Positions 54,393-64,000 of a stretch of DNA of 64,000 bases are shown one piece after another; positions within the stretch are counted from its first letter, which is position 1, and every line of letters starts with the position of its first letter. The stretch covers positions 23,905,001-23,969,000 of the forward strand of contig OX424563.1 in NCBI GenBank assembly GCA_949152475.1, written 5' to 3'. The stretch comes from Terebella lapidaria (lineage: Eukaryota > Annelida > Polychaeta > Terebellida > Terebellidae). The notes under the pieces were generated by a model that made no database searches, was not told the DNA's origin, and was given only the letters and a program-made list of their open reading frames with translations. The position numbers and the translations under genes were made by a program.

Positions 54393-55636
54393 AGGAAAAC
54401 CAAACTCCATGTCCACAGAGAGCTCTACATAGAGAAGCGTAATGATGTTGTTACGCTCATCAAACAGTCAAAGCGACAGTACTACTTGAAAAAGTTTGCT
54501 GAATCAGACCAAAGGACGGTCTTCAAAACCTTCAAGACTCTCCTGGATCCTGATCCACCCACCGTTTCTGTTGCTGATACTCCATCTAAAGCAGTGGAAA
54601 TTTTCTCAGGATACTTCCACGACAAAATCCATAAAATAATGGCCAACATCAGTGTAAATACGAACTGTAGCTCCATTACTAACGCTGATGAGCCATATAT
54701 GGTCATGCAGCGTTTGTCACAACTTGCTCCCGTTAGTGATGACGAACTTTCCAGGGCCATCACTACCGCTTCTAGCAAGTCTTGTCTTTTGGATGACTTA
54801 CCTACCTGGCTTCTTAAGGACACGTTTGCTGCTCACTTGCCAGTCCTTAGCAAGATAATCAACATTTCATTCAATGAAGGTTCTTTTCTACCATCCACTC
54901 GTGAGGCAATCGTTGCTCCGTTGTTAAGAAAACACAACCGGGATGCGGCCATCCCAAAAAACTTTAGACCAGTTTCCAACCTCTCCTTCGTGGGGAAAAT
55001 CGTGTAACGCCTGGTGTTTAAGCGTCTTAATGACCACATGGATAGCAACGGCCTTCTGGAGATTCATCAATCAGCATACAATTGCTATCACTCCACCGAG
55101 ACGGCTCTCCTCGAAGTCCAGGCTCACATCGCTGTGTTACTCGACGAGTTGAAGGCAGTGCTCTTGACTTGAGCGCTGCCTTCGACACCACCAACCACAC
55201 AATCCTCATCAAACGCCTCAATCAAGAGTTTGGTGTCGACAGCACAGCCCTCAAATGGTTCCAGTCTTATGTTCAAGGCCGGACTCAACGTGTCCAAATC
55301 GGCAGCTGTTCGTCACAGGCCCGAGAACTTACCAATGGTGTCCCCCAAGGGTCCGTGTTAGGGCCTGTGCTTTTCTCCCTGTACACGGCCCCTCTCCAAG
55401 CTATATGCCAGCGTCATGGCGTGGGCTATCACAAATACGCCGATGACATTCAGTTGTTTCTCTCGTACGACCCGTCAGTAGCAAGTACATGTGACGCTGC
55501 CCTTGCCACTCTTTGTGACTGTGTTAGCGAGGTCCAAGCTCGGATGAAGTCTAATTTCCTCCAACTCAACCAAGATAAGACTGATGTCATCGTCATCCAG
55601 TCTCCTCACTTATCACGGATGTACGTCTTCATCTGA
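54393..55636 (+). pseudogene. CR1/L2-like LINE reverse transcriptase fragment
   Basis: From 54393 the original frame continues through KRQYYLKKFAESDQRTVFK, TWLLKDTF, NFRPVSNLSFVGKIV, a stop at 55005, and QSAYNCYHSTETALLEV. A frameshift near 55140-55160 then leads into LDLSAAFDTTNHTILIKRL (motif A), GVPQGSVLGPVLFSLYTAPL (motif B) and YHKYADDIQLFLSY (YADD at 55436-55447). It ends after FLQLNQDKTDVIVIQSPHLS. All catalytic residues visible in the fragment are intact, but the thumb and C-terminal region are missing, so this copy is inactive. The motif wording is that of the L2/CR1 group. Confidence 0.92.
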
Positions 55637-56750
55637 GACTGAGCAAAATTGGACACCTGGAATTGAAACATATAACAGACGTTCACATCCACTTCTGAGA
55701 AATGGTGGCAACACACCTTGTCACCCTAATTGTACTTCAGAAATTGATTCCCCGTCCAATTGTCATTGCACTGGAGTAGACAAAGTAGAGAAAACATCGA
55801 AATAATAGCTTTGCTGAATTTGTATTTGTGGCCGTATCATGGCTGGACGTATTGTGTTTACAGAGTAGGTTTGATCGGTGTTGGGAAAAAAAAATCACAG
55901 TGTCTCAGCTGGTTTGTGGGCCTAACATGAGAGCAACACGTGGTGCGTGAACAGTTCGTTCAGCCAGTGCACGTGGTTTTTCTTCTTGGATTTAGTAAGC
56001 GTCTACAGAGCAATCAATAGTGTTGTCATTACTACCAATTTACACAATTTTCCTCTGTTCATTCATATGTCTGGAGCACCTGCTATGTGTATAATAGCAG
56101 CAGCTAACTGGTAACTACAGATGGATAGTATGATAGTACTTCGTATGCCTGATATGACTTTCTGTCCCCGGACTATGAGATTGGATAACGGACCCTGTTT
56201 TGTTTGCTCGGAATACTTGATACTGGGTATTGATTCCACGTCTATGAATGATTTCACTGGCGTTTGGTGGGTAAAGATGACTGTTAATACATGATATTTC
56301 AATATGGTTCATCTTGTTGATTGAATTTTTACTTGTATGGACCATGTCTTGTTTGTTCTCATTATTTATGGCATATCGCACTTCGTAGTCACAACGTGTA
56401 TTTCAAAAAATCGGGATGGAACTGGCACGCAACATATTTACAGCTGTTAGGTCGTTATTGGATTTCCGTATTATGCGTTACCCCTCAGAAAACACTCCGT
56501 ATGATTCATGTACTTTGATTACAGGAACGCGTGATATTTCACTTGTTCAATTACAAAATACACACCAAGCATATTGCAAAAAAAAAATCGAGTATTAGAT
56601 ATAAAAAGGGAACAACATTGCGTAATCCTTCTTGGGACCCATCCCTGAATAAATCTTTAAAGTTTTACAAGACTACACTTATGTGGTTCTCAAAAGTATA
56701 TTTAAATGATTAATTTTTAAACTGAATAGCTACACTGACATCGCCACAAC
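55637..56750. other. No firm gene
   Basis: Immediately after the LINE break a short frame (to 55805) reads NTPCHPNCTSEIDSPSNCHC, which is Cys-rich but too short to call. The remainder is AT-rich. Confidence 0.3.
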
Positions 56751-56754
56751 TAAC

Positions 56755-58065
56755 TCATTGACGCATTATCATTCTACACTGTAGAGAATGCAATTTCAAA
56801 TTGCATTTAAGAAACATCTGGCACACACTTACAAATGGATATGTGAATGGCCAATGAAAAGCCGAAGAATGGTGGAATATTCTGTTGGCCTTGAGTTGAA
56901 ACATAAGAACCCAGAAACATGTTGAGATGATTGGAAAACAGAACACTGTCCATAGTGGATTGACTGGTTTCACAGACTGACTGGTTTCCATGCAAAAAAT
57001 TATGATATATGTCGATGCACACCCAGTGATCATTGGAATGATAGGAATACGGCAACAAATCATAATAACTCACAATGCATTCACAAATTTGTGATTCGTG
57101 ATGTGCTGTAACACATTCATGAGTGGTTCATTAGTTTTCCATATCATATCATATGAGATGTATGAATGACTGAATGAATAACTGTATTCACTAAAGGTGC
57201 TACACATCACTAACATAACTCGAACCTGGAATAAATTTGTGATGCGCTGCGGACGAATGAATGACATGCTCGATTTATGTGGAATTGTGTATATCTACAT
57301 TGGGAAATTTTGAACATTTATAGTAGTGCAAATAACAGCTCAGAAATATGTATGAAAACAACTTGTCAACGCGATATATCTTTTCGTTATACCATTGCCA
57401 GGGAATGTATCGATTGTTTTATTTTCAATCGAACATCTATTACAATGTCCCAAAACCCCATACAGCTATATTTGATCGGGCAGTATTTTTACACCAAAAT
57501 GTTATTCTATGTTGGTATTACTAGGATTTGCTACCGGCAGTTGTAAATAGGTTTATGCATGTACATGTACATACACTCAAAGCACTTAATGCAACGTAAA
57601 GCACTGAAATTTTTTTAGATATTATTCACATGACGTCTGTAACTGACAATCAATATTATATGTGCTGAATAAAGAACACAATGACGGAAACACCCCTTCA
57701 TGAAAACTTGAGAATAATTAGTTATTACCATCTGAAGTAATTTGGTTCGTCACGAAAAGTCAATAAAAGTATGTCTTCATGTATAGAGGTGTCAGTCAAC
57801 TCGACAATGGCATAGTTTATCACATTATATAGAAAAGACGTCTGTGATGGATTAACTTTGCTATCTTGTATGGGTGAAACTGACATCCATTCGAGGAAGG
57901 CTGGTCAATATTATTGTTTGACCAACACAGACAAGTGACGTATCACATACATTGACTGTGTCGAGAACGTGTTTGGAATCAAAGATGGTGTTTTGACCCA
58001 TTCTGATCATATCACCGTACAAATATCCCAAGCATAGCCAAACTCATGAACTGGACTCATAACAG
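56755..58065 (-). repeat. Family R copy, inverted
   Basis: TTGGCCTTGAGTTGAAACATAAGAACCCAGAAACATG (56888-56920) is the reverse complement of the TCAAGGC..GGGTTCTTATG block. Further on, GACGTCTGTGATGGATTAAC, CTTGTATGGGTGAAACTGAC and TTTGACCAACACAGACAAGTG (57838-57938) are the inverse of 36060-36150 and 44180-44290. The family order is therefore reversed here. Confidence 0.75.
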
Positions 58066-58074
58066 ACTGAAGAT

Positions 58075-59285
58075 ATGATAGGATATAATATATTATTTGG
58101 AATTGGCGCCTTACAGAGTACAATACACTGGTATGAAACAGATACTATGGAAACACATATGACAACATTCATGCAGACAATCACATGTCTGTGCGATAAC
58201 AGAGTTTATCCAAAGCTTGTCTTCTACCACAATAATACATTTGCTGCAGAACCGAGAACAGTTCCGACTAGATTCTGCGAACAGATTCTCCATTGAAAAT
58301 AGCCGCATCTATGTCAAATTTGTTGCAGTACAAGGAAGCCACTGCTTCGGCAAGCCTCGATCCGCCTTTCCCTTTCAAACTGGGCATGGATCTGCTACTT
58401 TTTTGTGCCTGGAAGAAAGACCACTTCTCAGCTGAGTGACCTCCAATAGCGGTAGACTATGTTTACTGTTTAATTTCAACAATGTCCCGTTTGTTCTCAG
58501 TGGATGACACAACGTTGGTTTGGAGAAACAGAGCGTATTAACCAGCTCTGTACAGGCATATCCTGTTTCATTTGGTTGTGTTGGGAAGCCCCACACGTTC
58601 ATTTCAGCAATCGGCAGGTAACCTACATTCTTGCTTTGACAAGAGTACTGAATTTGTTACCATTGATGACCCGTTGTTTGCGATTCAGTTTTGCCTTCAC
58701 CAACGAGACAATCGTTTCCACCTAAGAATCAGTCCGTCAGTATGATCACTGGCCCAAAACATATGTCACGATCATATAATTATATAAAGTGATTAAAGTG
58801 AAATGAATGAACTGCACCTTTTTTTGTCTTTTGTATGTCAGAATAGCATAGATGATCGATCATGAAACACGTATTTTCACGTGCCTGACGAAAACTCTGA
58901 AATGAATTACAAACACAAATTAACATTGGAAATGTCAAACAACATGATGATCAGTGATGAATGATCAGTAAAGATTCTGCATCAACCAGAATGGCCGGTG
59001 TTCTGATTGGGCATTGTACTAAAATCCCCGCACCAATTTGAACACATTTCGTTTTTTCAGTGCCTTTATCTGTTTATGTCAGTGATTTTCGAGTTCATTT
59101 TGTGTTGTGACAAGTGATGGTTAATAATTCCTCGCTTTACTTTTGAAATAATGTTCGAGCCGTATCCCTACTGGACATTGAACTCTGCCATGATGGAATT
59201 ATTACAGGGAAATGACTAATTTTGACATTTCTGAAATTATGATTCCATGGTAACCAATATAAGGCCATATTGTTTTTTTTCTTTG
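58075..59285. other. No firm gene
   Basis: Several 65-75 codon frames on both strands (58075-58730). The minus strand near 58690-58725 reads TIVSLVKAKLNRKQRVINGN across a short open piece, perhaps a decayed protein, but I cannot name it. Confidence 0.3.
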
Positions 59286-59289
59286 TTTC

Positions 59290-59635
59290 CCCGCCAACTT
59301 TTTCTCGCAAAGTACCAGCCAGCCAGGGAAAAAACAAACACAGAGAAAACAGACGTGTATTATCACAATAGCATCCTAATTCACAAAGTAACTCATGCCA
59401 AAAATGTAAAATAAATGGTATTTGATCATTTTCTGAGCTATTAAGTACTTTATTGATACATAACAGAGGGGAAAACAGCAAAATGGAAACCAGTCACAAT
59501 CGTTATCGATGTTCAGTGTTTTTGGGGATAAAAAACACTGTTTTTGGGGGGAGAAAAAACGACCAAATATTTTGTTTTTTCTCAAAATAATTGCTCTTTT
59601 CACCCGCCGCTGACGGGAAACAAATAAAAAAAAAG
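59290..59635 (+). repeat. Direct repeat, copy 2 (partner at 51525-51865)
   Basis: See the partner. The apparent minus-strand ORFs here (59137-59481, 59376-59603) and at 51387-51943 are translations of this repeat in various frames and share VTHILF-type strings for that reason. Confidence 0.8.
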
Positions 59636-60240
59636 CCTAATATGAAGTCACAAAAAGTGTTATAGGCGACGTATCAGGCCATAATAAAAAGATTTCACAT
59701 GGTTTAATTTTGATAAGATTTTTACTCTTGATATCTGAATATCCAGACTGATATATGGATATCATTTTCGGGACCCTATGTATCCATACCCTATTTTCTA
59801 TGTATGGATGATCTACTCTTTTCACCCCATAAAGAGATACCTGATAATTGGTATACTTGACAATGATATACAGATGAGATTCTAGCGGTAAGAAACAAAT
59901 GAAAAAGAATGATTGCTCTGTTCATGGCTTAGTCTGCTAAAGAAAAAAGGGAATAACATGAACTAATGATGATTCACTACTATTAGGCCATTCCTGTTTA
60001 ATATTCTGTTTCTCGTCCTTCAGAAAATGAGAAGCTAGGAGGGAGGACGGAAAAACACACGAACACCAGGTGCATTGGAAAACTGCAATGCACGAATGCA
60101 ATGGACACAGGTGAGATTGTTCTTTTACCTCAAATGAAAAACATATATCTTGCAATGAATCTCTCAATATAAACGATGTTGGAGTATGCATTTGAGCATC
60201 TAATAATGTCCCACAAAGTTATATATTATTTTTAGAATTC
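59636..60240. other. No recognisable gene
   Basis: Short frames without domains, AT-rich. Confidence 0.35.
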
Positions 60241-60300
60241 TATATGAATAAATGAACGAATGCTACTTTATTCACAAAAGGCCTTCGGCTCGTATGTTGA
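60241..60300 (-). repeat. LINE 3'-tail-like sequence
   Basis: GAATAAATGAACGAATGCTACTTTATTC followed by AAAAGGCCTTCGGCTCGT. On the minus strand this reads as a 3' untranslated end with a short (ATTC)n-like tail, common in CR1/L2 elements. No body is attached. Confidence 0.4.
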
Positions 60301-61380
60301 ACAGACATGTACAATTTCACTAGTGAACACCAAACACGCTGGATACATGAATAAATTATGCAACATACATGTGTAAAGTTATTGACTACCGTCCGCTCTT
60401 CGGGATCCTCGAGGATAGTCCTCTCTCATCCGAGTCCTTGCGGACGCGCATCCGCTATTCCGGATCCTCGCGGCAGGGCCGCTCACCGGAGGTCGCGGCG
60501 GACACGGTAACTACTTCATCATTAACGGTAACCAGGTAACAGCCCACCCGACACTCCCAGGCCTACGGACACCGTTCAGAAACTGGTTCATCACCACGGT
60601 GTTAACTGGCGGGGCCTGGCGAGCCGCGGTCTGCCTCGGGGACGGAACCCCGTACAGTCCGACATGCTGGCCAGAGCCTCTGTCACATGTCCCGGGAAGG
60701 GAGAGAGCTGGCGATCCACAGGGCCGAAGGCCCCCGAGTCAGCAACTCGTCTCTCCCAGCCCGGGCCTCCCCACGGAAATCGTCCCCAGGGCTCTAGGAG
60801 CCCACTACTCAGACCCAGGGAACACAAAGCTCATGGCGAGCCTCGTGTGCGTCCTAGTCTCGATCTTGGACAATCTCCTCGAACGAGTCGCTTCCAGTGT
60901 ATATATAATACACCAGAAACTGCAGGGCGCACGCGAGGTTAAATCGATCCATTGTTATAGTTTACTGGAACGTAAATTACAATACGTCGCCGTGGCAACG
61001 CACGCTCGAACGGAGCATGTCAAAACAAGGCCAAGTACAGAAAGGCCACATAAATGGCTTTTATGTTTACAATCACCTGCCGCGTGCTTAGGGCAAAATC
61101 GCCACATTACCCCCTTCTTACAATGTTGGTCCCCAACATGTTCCGCCCGCGCCCAAAATGCTCGAAACCCGACGAAGGCTTCGCATGGCGGGGGCCGGAA
61201 GAAGGCACGATGGCAACGCCCGGAAGTCACGGCGCAAACACTAGGACTTTAAGAGTCCCTTTTGGAAGAATGGGGGACTACCCCCGGACTTATGGAGTAA
61301 ACTATAACGCGCTTTGCAATTTTGAATAAATCCTAATAAACAAGCTAAAATTTTGACCGAGGTGGTCCAAAACCGTGTGA

Positions 61381-61410
61381 TGACCTTGAAAGGTCATCCA
61401 TTATAAAAGG
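61381..61410 (+). promoter_or_regulatory. Promoter-like module: paired half-sites plus TATA box
   Basis: TGACCT (61381-61386) and AGGTCA (61391-61396) are inverted half-sites separated by four bases, the shape bound by nuclear receptors. Six bases later comes TATAAAAGG (61402-61410). Immediately downstream CGGTGTGTCG (61412-61421) has a perfect inverted partner CGACACACCG (61474-61483). No downstream gene is identified on the plus strand, so function is unproven. Confidence 0.35.
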
Positions 61411-63740
61411 ACGGTGTGTCGAGTCTTTGGAATATCTTTAAGGTTAGACTTTAAATTTAGAAATTTTGTAAAACGACACACCGAGTGATCAAAAGTAATA
61501 GTACCTCTAAAAATGTTGCCGACCGCCCTGCCGGCCGGCTCCTCAGATCCGCAGAACGGGTCTGAGGCAGGGCGGAGCCGCGGGAGCGACTCCGGCACGC
61601 CCGCATGACATATGTACATCTAGCAGACACACATACACCTGCGGACAGCTGTCGCAGACAGCTATCAGAGCCAACGCGGCAAGCCGCATCGACTGCCAGT
61701 ATCTGTATACTGCAACCCGCACAGGCCTGTGTAAAGACACGCAGATGGACGGACGTCTGCACTAACATGCAGCCGCCCGCCCGCCCGCACATCTCCAGCA
61801 CGGCCCGCCTGGGGAATTTACAACTGGCATAATCACCCGCATCTCGAACACCGGACACGCGGATCCCGCCGGATCCAGCGCGGCATCAGCGGACGAAATG
61901 CGAGTGGCACAAAACACATGTGCTACACATCTGGAGATTAATAAAAATCCGAGAACGACATTTTTACATATATATACATGTAACAAATGACAGCTATACT
62001 ACACGTGCAGCAATGCACGCGGTGTCGCTGCAAAACTCTGTCCCCGGTCATACTGACACACGCCCGAACCAAAATACATGCACTATTAGCTCATGCGGGT
62101 GCAATCATTTCCCTCCGGTGACTCCAAATCAAACCATGTATACGGGTAGAAAATAAATTTCTATCCCGGGGGACCTTGCAAATATCCTACAGTAGTTAAG
62201 ATTAGTCATTCGCTTTTGCGTCCGCACCGGCGGTAAATGACGTAAAATTAACCACCCCAGCAAGGTAGAAATTGGGCATAAAATTGACAGTAACCACTAA
62301 CTTGTGGCTTGTACGAATATGTCAGACGAAAACAACAATAAATTGCCGTTCTCCAGTCTTTTCAAATATCACAGCAATCCGTCACTGTCAAAATTAGCGC
62401 AATCTCTTACACCCCTCTAGCGAAAGCAGAAATCTCCCGATTTCTTACTCTCTTTTGCACCGGAAAGGAAATTTCACATACTTGTCTCACTTTGTATCAG
62501 TAAATGAGCAAGAACAGAATTCTCCAGAGACATGCCGCACACTTGTGGCTTATAATCCTCCCATAAATAATAAATGAGATGGAAAATAAACAAAATCACT
62601 CCCCATAGCCGCTGGCACGCTTACAGGGCGATCGGACATACCCATGACGTCCGGACAGACAATCGGGCGCCCTATGGGCGTTTGCAAAGCGCCCACTAGC
62701 ATCCCCGACGTACTGCCCGGCCGCGGAGCGGTGCCCGGTCCAGCCCAGAGCCTCCTCAAACGACTACCGGAGCGCGGAGCCAATAGATTTAGACGCGGAG
62801 CCGGCATGGTCCATAACCTCAATGGTTAGGGGGCGAACCCTTCATACCGGCGCCCAATCTAGAGGCGCCCAAAGATGGTGAAAGCAATAGCCGGCGGACG
62901 TCCGGGGCTGCCCGCGGACGGAGTCCAGGCCGGACGTCTACCATTGTACGGCGTATTGCCCTTATCCAATGCAGATGAAATTGGAATTAGAAGCCACCAC
63001 AAGTGTTGCGCATGTAATATACGACCCCCTTCTTAGAAGGAGGCCGGGGTTCCGGTCATTCCGGCCGGACCGCGTATTGTAAGGTACGATCCGGACGAGA
63101 ACGAGCGTCACCCGCTGCCGCGGCTGGTCCGCACACGCGGACTTAACAACCGCTCCATTATCATAATGGATAGTCGGTTTCCTGCCGTAAGAAACCTTAA
63201 TCTACTATAACCGCAATTACAGTAGTGGCTCACGGGGGATAACTACACCGAAGTGCGTCATCTTAAAGCGCCGCGGACGCCGGACGAGTCACGCGGACGA
63301 ACCGCGGACATCAGTCCTCATCTGCGGACACTATCCCCGCGTCCAGAGCCAGTTCCCCAAATCCGTGGGAAGACGCTTCTCCCGTAGCGGACGTAAATCC
63401 CAACCTCAGTCTGGCCATATAAGAGGTTGTCCCGGGACCAGGGGCGTCCGGCCGAATCAGTAAATTCGTCCGGCCAGCGTAACCGTTGTGCGGAATACGC
63501 CGGACAGCCGTCCATAAGGTGCGGACAGGCCATCCGCACGTCCCTGGCGCTAGAAACTACAGGAGGGCGGATGCGGAGCGGCGGCGTTACGACATGAAAG
63601 TCTCCGCGGACCTCAACTCCGAAGATGGCCACAAAGTAGCCACCCGCGGAGGTAAGTCGTGCGGACTCTCACGGAACGACCTAAAACCCGTCCGTAGTAT
63701 GATAGACGGGTACCGCAGACGCATCCGCATGGGCGGAAGG

Positions 63741-64000
63741 TTATTCCCACCCATACCGGGCTGGCGCACGTGGTTTCCGGCGTGGCCGCCCGTCATCCGC
63801 AGGTACTGGAGGGAGTGGAGGTACCTGCGGATCGCCGTCATCTGGCTGATAGCCACCCAGCCCATCATCTGACGGGTCAGAGAGGTCCGGGAGGCCCACC
63901 ATACGGCGCACACGCTCGTCCGGAGTCCGCGGATGCTGACCGGACGGATCCCATACGGGAGCATCATCCGGTTCCGCATCTTGAATTAGCGGATCCATGA
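63741..64000 (-). CDS. Possible C-terminus of a retroelement pol polyprotein, partial
   Basis: An open minus-strand frame enters from beyond the window and stops at 63741. The visible 85 codons are rich in Asp and Pro (QDAEPDDAPVWDPSGQHP, LSDPSDDGLGGYQPDDGD) and end GRPRRKPRAPARYGWE. A disordered acidic stretch followed by a basic R.RR.P..RYG end is a common way for Ty3/gypsy and related pol polyproteins to finish. That is the only reason for this guess, since no catalytic domain is in view. The ATG at 63998 is only the first Met inside the window and is not taken as the start. Confidence 0.35.
   Translation of the reverse strand, partial: MDPLIQDAEPDDAPVWDPSGQHPRTPDERVRRMVGLPDLSDPSDDGLGGYQPDDGDPQVPPLPPVPADDGRPRRKPRAPARYGWE

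Larger units (their letters stand above)
53742..55636 (+). mobile_element. CR1/L2-like LINE fragment
   Basis: On the plus strand an endonuclease C-terminal half is followed by the RT through motif D, with a few stops and frameshifts. Both ends are missing: it starts inside the endonuclease and ends in the RT palm after QLNQDKTDVIV. It is GC-richer than its surroundings, which makes its borders easy to see. Confidence 0.9.
60380..64000. other. GC-rich block of different composition
   Basis: From about 60385 the sequence changes abruptly from AT-rich to mostly GC-rich and stays so, with AT-rich interludes (61320-61500, 61920-62560), to the window end. Words CCGGAC/GCGGAC and their complements recur dozens of times, most densely at 62880-63700. 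TCCGCTCTTCGGGATCCTCG (60392) is repeated as TCCGCTATTCCGGATCCTCG (60451). A 217-codon plus frame (60599-61252) and a 133-codon minus frame (61457-61858) are open but show no domain, and GC-rich sequence opens frames by chance. The block may be a long retroelement end or an inserted foreign segment. Confidence 0.6.

Noticed and set aside
55584-55805. Cys-rich short frame after the LINE (PCHPNCTS..SNCHC)
   Set aside because: It begins inside the LINE in another frame. The Cys part is only about 25 residues and splice signals are not convincing.
60599-61252. 217-codon plus-strand frame in the GC-rich block
   Set aside because: Composition looks random for GC-rich DNA and competing frames are open on both strands. 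No motif or start context supports it.

Overview
This is a eukaryotic genome window. It is mostly AT-rich, has no operons, ribosome binding sites or closely packed long ORFs, and is filled with eukaryotic transposable elements (Tx1/L1-like, CR1/L2-like and Jockey-superfamily LINEs, Ty3/gypsy, Tc1/mariner, hAT-like, pogo-like, and a tRNA-derived SINE with a Meta-like central block). The element mix and a hairpin-ended repeat closing in a self-complementary GGCCC/GGGCC end remind me of mollusc or other marine lophotrochozoan genomes. That placement is an impression, not a demonstration. I found no convincing host protein-coding gene, rRNA or functional tRNA. Almost every protein signal belongs to a mobile element.

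Layout. 2.6-6.6 kb: a broken Tx1/L1-like LINE on the minus strand ending in a T run plus (TA)n tract. 7.1-8.6 kb: a mosaic of a roughly 0.37 kb monomer in two opposed orientations; single monomers recur at 15.9, 27.8/29.3 and 35.4 kb. 10.75-11.79 kb: a hAT-like MITE. 12.7-13.3 kb: a tandem duplication. 16.75-17.12 kb: a Tc1/mariner transposase remnant. 18.1-25.35 kb: a large palindrome (arms about 3.3 and 2.65 kb, spacer 1.26 kb). Each arm carries the same hAT-like insertion, and the left arm alone carries a pogo-like MITE, so the right arm preserves the empty site. 25.9 kb: a SINE. 27.8-29.3 and 46.3-47.2 kb: two copies of a hairpin-ended element. 31.07-32.34 kb: a MITE with 77-bp terminal repeats. 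32.4-35.1 kb: a 5'-truncated LINE with a 729-codon open reverse transcriptase. 37.1-40.5 kb: a decayed Ty3/gypsy integrase followed, on the same strand and with only a short gap, by an ORF region ending in a TatD-type metal-dependent nuclease. 47.7-49.4 kb: a complete but decayed Tc1 element with terminal repeats and TA duplication. 53.7-55.6 kb: a CR1/L2-like LINE fragment. 60.38-64.0 kb: an abrupt GC-rich block rich in GGAC words, with a promoter-like module and, at the window edge, a possible retroelement pol C-terminus.

The background between these elements is largely one long, diverged, non-coding interspersed repeat family (here called family R), with copies around 12.4, 26.6-27.7, 30.8, 35.3-36.3, 41.7-44.3, 45.1-46.3, 51.1 and, inverted, 56.8-58.1 kb. 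The two at 41.7 and 45.1 kb are in tandem.

The most unusual observation is the gypsy-plus-TatD arrangement. All recognisable TatD motifs (THGHLD, a degenerate GLHPH-like box, GLDFH, IIIHAR, VHCFCG, ETDSPY) can be read in order across three frames directly downstream of an integrase. This suggests a retrotransposon lineage that carries a nuclease in the position usually held by env.
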